Assembly: GCA_009617715.1 (NCBI GenBank)
Contig: VTFK01000219.1
Location: 310,001 to 374,000 of the forward strand
Origin: Plectrocnemia conspersa
Lineage: Eukaryota; Arthropoda; Insecta; Trichoptera; Polycentropodidae
DNA: 64,000 bases
Reading direction: 5' to 3'
In this document: positions 48,981-60,051 of the stretch, one piece after another
Layout of the letters: each line of letters begins with the position of its first letter
Position numbering within the stretch: the first letter of the stretch is position 1
Program-made: the position numbers and the translations under genes
Notes under the pieces: generated by a model
Seen by the model: only the letters and a program-made list of their open reading frames with translations
Told to the model about the DNA's origin: nothing
Databases searched by the model: none

Positions 48981-49165
48981 TCACAGATTAGGTTTTCCTA
49001 AGTTGTGATGAATAATCATAATAAAATCGAGCTAGGTCGTTCATATTGACTTTTAATAATAGTGTATAATTAATAAAATATACATCACTGATTTATAAAC
49101 TGATTTCAGTATGGTGTCTGATTTTTTGTTATGCATTAGGTAAACGCCTGTCATGTTACAACGTA
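48981..49165 (+). repeat. tRNA-derived SINE, type 1, headless plus copy abutting the reverse SINE
   Basis: ATAATCACAGATTAGGTTTT, CCTAAGTTGTGATGAATAAT, AAAATCGAGCTAGGTCGTTC, TCACTGATTTATAAACTG and CAGTATGGTGTCTG follow the type 1 SINE body in plus orientation. The tRNA-like head is missing. It starts within a few bases of the head of the reverse type 2 copy, so the two are arranged head to head. Confidence 0.6.
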
Positions 49166-49396
49166 ATACTAACAATATAATGATAACATTATAAGAAATT
49201 ATATTATATTTGTAACAATTTTCAAAAGATGTGTAAAAAATATTATAAATTATTATTCGATCTCATGGAACTCCATTTGAAAACGTTGGCACACTATAAT
49301 CCTTTATAGTCAACAATTTTTAGTTGATAAAGAAAATCTAGTTAAAATATATTTGTTTAACATAAATTATAATGGCTATATTGTTTGTTTTTCAGA

Positions 49397-52300
49397 ATGG
49401 GTAGCAGTGGATATAAATGTGTCCGGCACATGTTCTGTTGGCAGAATCTGATCATATGGGTAAATATATTTTTCTATTTAAAAATCTAGTTATTACACAC
49501 GAAAAAATAATGTATTATTCATAATAAAAAGCAGTATGGTAGAAGGCAAACGTTTAACCAAATATGGTATCGAGTTAGAAATCTCAACATTCCCATTAAC
49601 GGAATAAATATCACTACGCTCGATCGGTTGCATAATTAGTGAAAAGTGAAATAAATAAATTTTATGGCACATCATATGAATATTCATAAAAAGATATACG
49701 ATTAAGCCGAAACGTTAAACACGTGTTTATTAATTAGTTATCATATAAAACGAATACCGTTCATTTTAACCGTCTGTAAAATCAACACGTTTTACGTTTA
49801 CGTGCTATAAAAAAATTGTTCGTGAATTGCCAATCAAATGTAAATGCAACTTGCGTTCTGATTTTTCAAGGTTTTTATTATTTATTTACGTTATCTGTAC
49901 CACTGGATGTCTTGGTTGTAACTTCGTGGTCAACAAGTTCACACAAATTTACTGTTTCGTTAACTTCCTGTCCGATGTTTTTTTCTGCGTATTCTTTTTC
50001 CTGTCAATTGACAGAATAAACTCGAGTTTAGACCGTTACTTAGTAGAGTAAAAAACAGCATTGAAAAGTAAATGTCGCATTACGCCCACGTTCCGTAGCG
50101 AATTTGGCCACAAACCGTTTCAATGCAATGATGATCTTCCTGAGAAGTGGTGGTGACGCAATGAGTGTCAGTGGCTTTGAAATATTTCGCAAATGTTCCG
50201 TGTTTTGAGCAAAACTTGCGAAAATAACTAATAAACGTAACCGGATAATGAAACTAAAATAAAACTATAACGAAATTATGATATTTTGTAAACTGAATTC
50301 AATTTTGAAATTCAATTATTCATATATTTAATTACGAAGAGGGATACTCGAAAATAAGATACGAGACTAGTAATAACGGAAGCGATTTTTTACTCGATTG
50401 GTAACACTGTAGTTTTCGCTAGGGTCCGCGTGACGTGGTTTTAGTTACAGGAACGCTGTGCTATTGTGCTATTATTTTAATGAAATCGAAATAATAAAAA
50501 AAATATTATTGACTGTCCAACTTTTGTCCCCCCCCCCTCTGAAAAAAACTGAAATTATATCTCTGATTTTAAACCAAAAATTCTCGGGTTATCCCTCAAA
50601 GAAAATCTATAAAAAACAGTCTCGAATCTACCAGAAAGTATTTTTTAAAATATGGCATTTCAGTGAAATCATATTGGAGCACATTTTCACAGGTAGATAT
50701 ATATTTTTACCAGTGAAAATATAATTTATCTGGCAAGGCTAGTAAAATTACATGATTTCAACTTATTATTATTTATTTATATGCGTTGTTTAAATGTTAC
50801 AATGAACGTGTATTTTTCGGTGAAGTTATATTTTCACTAGTGAAGTCCAAATTTAATACTAGCGAAAATATAATTTAAATGACAGGCGTTAGGGAATATG
50901 CTGTTCTAAAATGTCTATAAATCTAAATTTTCTATTATAGTTGCGAAACATACATTTGCTGTTCAAACCCAAACCTAGCCCACACGAATTAATCAAACCC
51001 ATTTATTAGGAAAATATGCGAAAGAAAGCAAGAAGTCGCTTCTCGCATATTGCTCCATAGTTTGTCTGCATTTGTATATTACCATATGTTATCTAAGCTA
51101 TCCTTAGCGATATTACTACGGACCTTTGATATAAGAGTATTGGTCAAATGGAATTCAAACCGAATTTTGGTCAATAGGGGGGCGCAAAAACACTTTTACG
51201 TCAATCGCGACGGCACGATTTTATTGCTTTTGACGTGGATTTTTGACTTCCAAGAAGAGATAATTTTGCGTTTCTACCGTAAATATCACAAATGCTTCTT
51301 CATACTTCAGGGCTAGTCAAAAATTAAATAGAGATGTTTTGTAAATAATAAGTAGTTTGAAAACATATATCATTCATAAATTTTTATAAATAGTAAGTAA
51401 TTTGAACTACTTTTCCATTGCTTTTAATCAAATACAGTCTGACAAATAAAAAAATCACGATTATATAAAAAATGATGTTAAGCCTTTATAGCTATATTTT
51501 TTTTCCAATTTTGAGATGAATGGATAATCACTGAAATATTTTTTTATCTGCAATTTGAGATGAAGGCAAGCGTTCAAAATTTATGAAAATTGGTCAGTTT
51601 ACCTAAAAAAATCTAAATCGATATAATTTGTACCGCAGCATGTAATAAATCTGCGAGTGAAAGTGTGAGGTATTTTGACGCGTGTCGTGAGTTTTTTGTG
51701 TATTCTCCAAAACCAATTATCCATACACAGGAGTACACATATGAAAAAGATTGCTTAAATTTTTCGGTCTGATTTTTCAGCTTTTGTTGTCGAGTAAACC
51801 ATTGTGTGGGGAAATTGTTTTATACACACACCATTTTCTCAATCGCCACGACTTCTCACGGCTTTTCTACTTCGAAACAATGCGAGCCGGAAAAAATGTC
51901 GATACATACCTACGCGCACGACCTAAACGAGTATACATGCATCGGATAATTTTTCATGTTTCACTTTCAGATTTCAGGCTGTCTACTTGTGACCGGCGGT
52001 GTTTTGCTGCGAGTTTATTACCCGGGACAGAGCACGATAGTTCCTCACCTTAACGGAGCCGGAGCTGACACTTTCCTGATCGTCGTCGGTTCGATATGCT
52101 TCGTGCTGTCATTCCTGGGATGTTGCGGTGCATTCATGCAATCGAAATGCTTATTAGTTACAGTAAGTTACCATAAGAATAATTTAATTATACTAGTCAA
52201 TAATAAGGCAACTTAAGACTTTGATTTAAAAACCAGATAGTCACAAAATATAAATTTTACAGGAGAGGCACCTATGGTTGCTATGATGTGAAAACATTCT

Positions 52301-54927
52301 TTTGTTTGTTGTTTCATTTTAAATGTAATAAGTAACTGACATACATATTATTTTCCAGCTATCTAACTAAAATCTTTCACTGTGTGATAATTCTAAAAAC
52401 ATTAAAATTAAGCAAACACTTTGTTGCTTTTTTGCAACTGCAATGACAGATACATGACACTGCTGCATCTTTATGCAATGGTAAAACTAAGCAAAGGGTT
52501 AGCGGATTTATATATTTTTTATTAATTGTTTCTTCTTATTATATAACAAAAATGTTCAAAAATACATATTCTTATCCAACTTGTGCTAGGCTATTAATAA
52601 TGATGATAAAAACATATAAATAACTCTACAATCGCGTGTGAAATAATACATATTTTGTAAGTAATAGATGTTTGCATATATAGAATTTTATATTGATAGT
52701 AGATATATAATAACAAAATGTGATTTATAGCATAATGGTAGCGTAGCACAGTTTTCTTATAAATTTAGTGATTGCTTATTAAAAAGGTTGTATTTTATAA
52801 CACATGACAATAATATTGCTCTAGTGATATAGTAAACTATACATTTTGAAGCATTATTCTTTAATATATTAAACATATGTATATAAGATAAAATAATACT
52901 AGTAATATTAAACCCTATTGTGCCTTTGGAATTATTCACAAGACAAGTTTTTTATTTTATATAACAATACCTCTAATGGATGAAAAGCGTTTCAACACTT
53001 TCAAATGTAAAGTATTTCAAGATAATTCACAAAGCGAGAGACTGGATGAAGTGAGAGATTATTTTAGGTTGGAAAGTTAAAGTGTGAATAGAGAAAGGTT
53101 AATGATGATGAATGACTATAATGGCAATTGTGCCTTTATTTTAAAATGTGTGACTTGAAGAACACAGTCATGCATTAATTAAGGTATTGACTTAACCTAC
53201 TTTGCCATTAGAGATGACCCATTGAGGTGTTGATTACAATCGTCGAGTCGTTAAGATATGCACCTACAAAATGTGACAAATTTTTGTTATTTGATTAAGA
53301 GTGGTTCTTGATTATTCATTTCAAGGTCTGTCAATGCAGCAGATGTTCTCATATGTTGTGGTTTATAAATGTAACATGACCATGGTGTGATACCGTTATT
53401 AAGGTGTAATATTTTATATCATTTTACATATTTCTGAGTGACTGTACACAAAAACACTGTGATATTTTGTTGAATAGCATACTTTCACTTTGTATTTCTT
53501 AGTGAAAGATGAAGTTTAGCACAATTGTATACACTTACGAACAAACTTTCAGTTTGCAATTGTTTATGCGAGGATAATTCTAATTTGACAAGCTTGATTT
53601 TATGCATATTAAGAATGTTTCTTTGTAATAATGTCTTTTTATAGTATTTCAGTATGCTGGTGATAGTACTGTGCACTGAATTTGTGACTGCATCTTTGGC
53701 TTTCGTGTATCGTGATCCGATAAGTAGACATGTGCGAGCGCAGCTCCGTGAAGGCATCGAACGACACTACAACTACACCGACAACAATCTGATGCCCATA
53801 TGGGATCATTTACAAGTGCAGGTATAAAATTAAATTTGATTGAATAGGATTATGTCTAAATTAAAATATAATTTTATTATGAAATACATAATTTAAATGA
53901 AGTAGCAAAAACATTACATTTGCTTTGTATAAAAATGGAAAGTAAATTTATAATTTTTTTCATGAGAGTTATATTTAGCTTTTAAGCAAAAATAAAGTCT
54001 AATCAGCAATGACAGGTTTTTCCTATGCATTGAAAAGTTTTCGATACACTTTTCTATAATTATTATGCACTCTTTTGAAAAAACAAATCTATTTATTATG
54101 TATTATTTACTAGCTGATGTGCTATAAGGCAGTTAGTTTTTCTTGATATACGTATCTCAGTTAAGCTATAATTTGGCCCAGTTTATACAAATAAATATAG
54201 TTTGATCTTAAAATTCTCGAAATTCTTAATTTATAAAAATCTGTTCCATGATAGGAATTTCGGTAAACCGATGAATAGCGCAAGAACTTAGTCTTGAGTA
54301 AAATGTTTTAGTAATGGTTTCAAACTTGGCTAAATTTATTTAGAATTTGTTTATTAATATTTTTGTTGCTCATAGATGTCTACAAGCTATATTGACGATT
54401 AGTATTACAAAAATTTGATTTATTGGTCTAATCCAGCATTCATATCAGAGAAAACAGAAGACTGACTTAACAGTATTTCATTGAATAATAATAATTATGT
54501 ATATTATAAACTTTTTCAGCTTCAGTGTTGCGGCGTTGATTCATACACAGACTATTATCAAATAAATGCATGGCCGTTGGGAAGAAACGTTCCAGATTCT
54601 TGTTGCCAAAAAGAATATTATGCAGTCGGTTGTGGTAAAGAAGGCGTCGAAAGCAAATGGTGGGACGAAGGATGTGCAGACAAACTCTCATTGTGGCTAA
54701 TTGAACGGCTGCATTATGCAGCCATCATTGGATTTTTAGTTGCATTAATTCAAGTATGGAGAAACTAAATTAATTATTGAAATAATATTGTATGTATATG
54801 CGTATAAACTGATATGTTAATTGAAATATTCCAGTTGTTCGGATTAGTGTCGTCATTAATACTCTGCTGCACTGTACGACATAAACGAGGCTCACGGACG
54901 TATCAGTCATATCAAACAGCTTCCTGA
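49397..54927 (+). CDS. Tetraspanin (Tsp5D/TSPAN9-like), five coding exons
   Basis: Coding exons: 49397-49459, 51971-52162, 53645-53821, 54520-54753 and 54835-54927. All junctions are phase 0; total 252 aa. The ATG sits two bases after a splice acceptor (AG at 49394-49395), so a non-coding first exon lies upstream. TM1 is about residues 16-36, TM2 57-76, TM3 86-107 and TM4 208-234. The large extracellular loop has the hallmark CCG at 147-149, then CC at 172-173, C182 and C196, i.e. six cysteines, plus a possible N-glycosylation site NYT before CCG. The start MGSSGYKCVRHMFCW recalls insect Tsp5D, from memory only. The family organises membrane protein microdomains. Exon 3 must begin at 53645 (acceptor tttttatag), because the nearer AG at 53652 gives an immediate stop. 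Intron 1 is about 2.5 kb and holds a poly-C repeat copy. Confidence 0.93.
50440..51310 (+). repeat. Dispersed repeat family A, copy in tetraspanin intron 1
   Basis: Aligns over most of its length with the copy at 26300-27260: ten-C run (50528-50537), CTCAAAGAAAATCTAT, GTAGATATATATTTTTACCA, TATAATTTATCTGGC, ATAGTTTGTCTGCATTTG, and the right-hand TTTTATTGCTTTTGACGTGG block (51217-51236). It lacks the duplicated segment and the hairpin seen in the other long copy. Inserted in intron 1 of the tetraspanin in sense orientation. Confidence 0.66.
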
Positions 54928-55084
54928 CTGGAGCGAGAGCCACTCTCCACTGATAAATATACTCACTGTTCTTCAATATAATTATACATATCTCTATATC
55001 AAGGTGAGTGATTAATACCATAGTTGAATTATGTATTGCTATGACACATATAACGTATCCGTGATAAAATGTTTTAAAATATAA

Positions 55085-55870
55085 TATATGTCATTGTAAC
55101 ATTTATTATGTACTCTTTCACTTAAAGGTTCTATCTCAATTTCTTGACAATGGTTTTTAATGTGACACAGAATTGTTCTCTCCTCTAATGTTTCATTAGT
55201 ATTTCTTTATTGGTATCCAAGAGTTTGTATGTATTACAGTAAATATAAATTGAATTAACCGCAACGTGTAGATATATAATGTAGGAAGTTCTATCTCTTT
55301 TTTCCCGCTTTGGATTATGTTGATATTATTAGTTGTAACATAGGTTTGGATTCTATAGATCCAAATTTATTTTAAAATAGTTTGTTTCTAAATGATAATA
55401 TTGACATCCTCGATTGACTTATATTCGGATATTCCCAGTTGTTTTATTGTTGTCCAGATATCCGATCACCATGTAAGTTGTTTATCTAGATATTTGTCAA
55501 TATCTTTTGCTTAATGTTCTTTATTGTTTCTGAATCTTTATGAGTAAACATTGAATTCTCCTAGTTGTAAATATTATTTAAGCTGATTTGTTCTGTTGAT
55601 ATTTTAATTAGTTTGAGATTTTGCAAAGGCTCTCCTGATCATTTTAACGCACCTATAGAATCTTTGTGTGATGCAAGTAGATCCGTATCATTTGCGAATT
55701 TGTCTATTGTGGTATTATTTGTAGTGGGATTATCAGCAGTGTATATTAAATACAGGGTTGGTCCCATGACGCTGCTTTGTGGAACTCCAAAATTTATTGA
55801 TTCCTGTTGACATATAAGTATATATGTAATTATAAGTAAGGTTCTAAATTTGTAGAATAATCATTTAAAA
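55085..55870 (-). pseudogene. Jockey-like reverse-transcriptase remnant, antisense to the tetraspanin gene
   Basis: Read on the minus strand from about 55865, the frame gives RTLLIITYILI, then GVPQSSVMGPTLYLIYTADN (about 55785-55725) and IDKFANDTDLLASHKDS, where ADDT is altered to NDTD. Farther down come KYLDKQLTW (YLGIHLDRRLTW in jockey relatives), TTNNINIIQSGKKE (the region before SKTLRTI) and NSWIPIKKY near 55200. The order of blocks is that of a jockey ORF2 C-terminal half. Numerous stops show that it is dead. It lies just downstream of the tetraspanin stop codon, in its 3' UTR or a 3' UTR intron. Confidence 0.72.
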
Positions 55871-55974
55871 ATGAAATAGTTAGAATTTTATAAAAAAAAC
55901 GAATAAATTACCAGTCATTCGATAATACTTCAAATACCTGAATTTTAATCTCATATGAACTAGCATATCTGGGA

Positions 55975-56310
55975 GATCAGAATTAGTGATTATAGTTCCG
56001 ATCGATCATCACAGATGAGGTTTTCTTAGATTTTCTTAATCTCACAGATGTATATTGTAATGAATAAATAAAATAAAATCGAGGTTGATCATGCAGCTTA
56101 AATCTATTGGTTGTAATCTGTTATAATAAATTACAGACTTAAATTATTGTGACATCTATTGATTGTAGGCTGTAGACTGTAGATGTAACTAACTTACAGT
56201 CTATTATTTAAAGTCTGGTGTCTCACTATTTACTTACTTGGTATTGATTGTATGTATCCTGTTGTAACGCATTGAGATAATACCTGGCACGTTGCAACAG
56301 AATTTACATG
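55975..56310 (+). repeat. tRNA-derived SINE, type 1 body, downstream of tetraspanin
   Basis: ATTATAGTTCCGATCGATCA, TCACAGATGAGGTTTTCTTA, AATAAAATCGAGGTTGATCA, TAAAGTCTGGTGTCTCAC and TTGTAACGCATTGAGATAAT / GTTGCAACAGAATTT match the other SINE copies. This copy has the most complete 3' end. The tRNA head is absent. It lies in the 3' UTR or 3' UTR intron of the tetraspanin. Confidence 0.66.
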
Positions 56311-57552
56311 AAATTTATTTGCTTTGTTCTAAACCAATGAATGGTTTTTTATTTTATTTTACTTGTATTTTAAAACTGAAAGGAATTTTTCTTACATTTT
56401 AATAAATGATAAAATAAAAATGGCAGTAAATAAATAGATTTTTATATATATTGTAATATTAGGTTATATCGAGAATAAATATCAGATTTACTCAGTTTAA
56501 GTAGTAAAATAAAAAAAACTTTATCCATTATATATTTATGTTTTTTTATCATTGAATAAACTTATAGAATTAATATATTTTAATAAATTCTGTATTAGTT
56601 GTAAACAATTTATTTATTTAATATGCGCATCATATGTAATAATTTATTAAACATGGATATAAGTAGTATATTGACAGATTATTTTTATTTTTTCAGATGG
56701 TGTTATCTATACTTTCTTAAGCTCAATTACATCTTGAATCTTCGATTGATAGTCTGAAGAGTGAAATACAGTGAAGTAAGGCAAAATAATGGAGTATCGT
56801 GGCTGACTAAATGAAATCTTAAATGAACATTTTTTATATTAAAAAAAGTTGTTATGATTTGTGTTATATAACAATATTAACATACTATAAATTTGCCTTT
56901 ACTAATATGTTCATCATTTTCGACTACTTTATCTTTTTTATATATTTTATATTGTAACATTTTATCATTCCATGTTTTTATAATTCTTCTATTTTTATTT
57001 CCTTATATTTAGTTTTAAAGAATATAAGCAAATATTTTATACTTTGTAAGAAACGAATATAAGAATAGTCATTTATAGTATATCGTTATTTTAATTTATA
57101 ATCTATGAGTAGATTCTATTGTGATATATTAAAATATCAAAAGCATTATTTATAATACTGATAAATCATTAGTTATTATGTATACAAAATCCAAAGCAGT
57201 TATTCTATTATATACTGAAGATATGCAAAAATATATTATAAAGCTTTTATTTAATATTTGTATTGAAAATTTGTTATTAAATAAACTCTCTATACAAATA
57301 ATTGATAAAAATTGTGAATACACGTTAAATTTTATTATACACCTTAATGTATAAAAATACAGGTATATTTTAAGAATTTAGAGCAACATCACAATTCGTA
57401 TGAAGTAGAATCTCTATTTGTATTTATTTATCTTTGTGAAATATAATGTGAGATTTCACTGTATACAAATATTTATTTTATTGATTGTTAAGTGTATCTC
57501 AAAAATATGTTATGTCTGCATAAATAAATATGTGCATAATTGGAATAATATC

Positions 57553-57589
57553 AATAAAATAACAAGAATATTATGTTGATATTTTTATT
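57553..57589. terminator. Facing poly(A) signals between tetraspanin and EFHD2
   Basis: AATAAA at 57553-57558 on the plus strand and its complement TTTATT at 57584-57589 (AATAAA on the minus strand) lie 25 bp apart between the two convergent genes. They are plausible 3' ends for the tetraspanin and EFHD2. AATAAA is frequent in such DNA, and earlier plus-strand copies exist at about 55903, 56063 and 57518, so the true ends are uncertain. Confidence 0.35.
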
Positions 57590-58370
57590 TACAAATATAA
57601 AATTACACATTCACATATATGGCTTTTTAATATGTATTTACAACGTCACAAAGTAAATGTTAAAAATACATACACACAATTATAAATTAATAATTAAAAA
57701 TCGTCATATATTACAAAATAAGAACAATTGGTAAAAAATATATTTGACTTATTACTTCGGTTTTATGAATAAAGCACAAATTTCAGTACATCAATTATTT
57801 CATAATAAATTCAGATTAATTTAATATTAAATATTTAATAAATTAATTGACAATTTGATATTGACTCATCATTTCATTATAATTATAGGATCATATGATT
57901 TAAAATTATATTTAATTATATCAGTGTGGTAAAATTTTTTTTTTTTAATATTTCAAATGCATATTAAGTGATAAATAAAATCTGCAATGAATTTTATAAA
58001 TTCTTAAACAATATTAAGTAGGTAGATACAGACTTATATTAATTTGAGTAATTATTACAAGACACTCATACATTTATTAATACTTCATCTGTGCATAATA
58101 TACACATGAAGAACAATTACATAGACATAAATTAAGTGTATAGTAATTAGTAGGTGTTTTAAAAATAATTTATAATAAAACTAACGTGCAAATACTATTA
58201 GGGAATACTGCACAGAATCACCTCATATAATTTATCAGAATTCCAACTGGAATTTTTACATAAACATGTATATATTTTTCATTGTAAATATCCTATTCTG
58301 CAGTCTTGCTATAATGCTTTTGAAGCTAGTTTTGTATATGGTTGGTTTTGATTTTAACAAATGTTTTTTT

Positions 58371-58847
58371 TCAATTTTTAAAAACGGCTGCTTTTTCTTT
58401 AAAGAGAGCTTTGCGGTTAGCTTTCTCTTCCATTTCTCTCTTTTTTTGCTCTTTTTCCTCCCGGATTTCGTCCGCAAATTTATTCGTTTTTGAGAGCTCT
58501 ACGATCTTGGCTTCAAAAAACGTTTTAGCTCCATTCACTCCGACTTCATCAACATTAATTTCTGTCAATCTGGCCAATTCGCTCAAACCAGAATCACTTT
58601 CGAGTTCACCAGCTCTAGCTTTTCTGTAAAATTAACACAAGATTAATATATAATTAAACAAATAATATAATAAATTATTTACCTGTATATAAGCAGAAAC
58701 TCTCTGAACGATATTTTTTGATCATGATCTTCATCAACTTCTGCAATCATTCCTTTGAGTCCAATGTGTGTTTGAGGAGCACCGATTTTTTCCATCATTC
58801 TCTTCAGTTCGGTCAAATCCAAGTATCCATCGTTGCCTTCATCAAAT
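58371..58847 (-). CDS. EFHD2: EFHD2/Swiprosin (Swip-1) homologue, last two exons only
   Basis: Exons on the minus strand: 58847-58683 (165 nt) and 58623-58371 (stop at 58373-58371), joined in phase (AG|A codon). They encode about 138 residues. EF-hand 1 loop DEGNDGYLDLTE and EF-hand 2 loop DEDHDQKISFRE both keep acidic residues at calcium positions 1, 5 and 12. GAPQTHIGLKGMIAEVDED, ISFREFLLIYRK and the C-terminal coiled coil (ADEIREEKEQKKREMEEKA) are typical of EFHD1/EFHD2. Known role of the family: calcium-dependent actin bundling and cytoskeletal signalling. The first exon here opens with a split codon after the acceptor tttccag, so upstream exons must exist. I could not recognise them in 58848-64000; they are either small and distant or outside the window. 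The gene is tail to tail with the tetraspanin. Confidence 0.9.
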
Positions 58848-59479
58848 CTGGAAACAAGTTTTTTTATTTTAATAAACTGGTTACTATAATTCCCGCGTTT
58901 GTACAAGTTCATAAATATTTAGTTGTTGATAGACAAAGTGCCTAAGAAAGTTGCATATATTTTAATGAAAGTAAAATCGAAGATGTTTAAACAAGTTATA
59001 GTAAACGGGCAATTGCAAAAGTATAACTATTAAATCAGTATTTTTTTCAAAAAGTTAACTGAAAAGCATATTCTCAATGTAAAATATTATGAATTATAAA
59101 TAAAGTACACGTGAGAAAAACTTGATTACTCTGTGAATCATACATACTATTTGATCAATTGATAATGTATGTTAGTTCGTGGTAAGTAAACATAAATTAC
59201 GAAATACTTGAGAATACATTTTTATGATATTATAAAGCAAATAAAAATAGATAAACGGATTAAGTAATGTAGAGACTGCTGGCCAAATAATATAATAACG
59301 TTTCTTAGAACTACAATTTTAACATTTTTCCAAACCATATTAGAACGGCTTTTTAAGAAATAGAAGATACGTTAGCTTATCGTACGTTTCTGAATGTTTG
59401 CTAAGCATCAGAGATAACAAAAGTTTTGAGCCATGACCAGAGAAAAGAAGAGAGCACTTAGTCAGGTACTTTATTTAAG

Positions 59480-59692
59480 GCCTCTTAGCAGGCCAAGCCC
59501 ACAAAGATTCCATCCTTGGCCGGTTATCCCCATTAAAAACTCTACTGTAGATGTCCTGATGCCAATCTTTCGACTTTTGCTCGTTGAATTTAATTTAAGA
59601 CAGATAAGAGCCGTCTGAGACTAGAGTTGCATTCACAAAGTGATATAATAGTCATTAGATGACGCGACGCCGAGGGTCTGCGCCCTCAGAAA
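59480..59692 (-). repeat. Dispersed repeat family C, reverse copy
   Basis: On the minus strand: TCTGAGGGCGCAGACCCTCG at 59692 downwards, then AGCAAAAGTCGAAAGATTGG, TTTTTAATGGGGATAACCGG, CCAAGGATGGAATC and CCTGCTAAGAGGCC. This is the same series as at 32935-33300, in opposite orientation. The 61-codon frame across it is not supported. Confidence 0.58.
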
Positions 59693-59918
59693 ATATGCTC
59701 CGTAAACTTAGTAACATTTTTTATTGGCGTTTTATTTCATATGTGTTATTTTAATGTAATTTTATGATTAAATGAAGTGTTCTGTTGAAATTTAAATGGC
59801 TTGAATAGCGTCTCCACCTCACAGTTAAATTAGAGTGACACAAATACTAATTATTTTATCATATGATCTAGAAACGTGACAAATATTTATATATTATGTT
59901 TTATACATTTATATTAGT

Positions 59919-60051
59919 ATTCCCTTTCGCTCGTTCGCGTTATAATTTATGAGAGTGAGTGAGAGATAAGGGCGTGCGTTACATGGGCTCCGCACGACCA
60001 CTTCTTCTCACTCACTCCCGTCGCCTAACACGCGAGCGAACGAAAGGGAAT
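59919..60051. mobile_element. Small MITE, 133 bp, near-palindromic
   Basis: The left arm ATTCCCTTTCGCTCGTTCGC (59919-59938, continuing G) is inverted at 60031-60051 with 19 of 21 bases matching. An inner pair, GAGTGAGTGAGA (about 59953-59964) and TCTCACTCACTC (about 60006-60017), makes most of the element one long foldback. There is no coding potential. The size and foldback structure fit a MITE; a target duplication was not resolved. Confidence 0.78.

Noticed and set aside
53651..53653. Exon 3 of the tetraspanin starting after the AG at 53651-53652
   Set aside because: It gives a stop after eight codons; using the AG at 53643-53644 keeps frame and restores the TM3 start.
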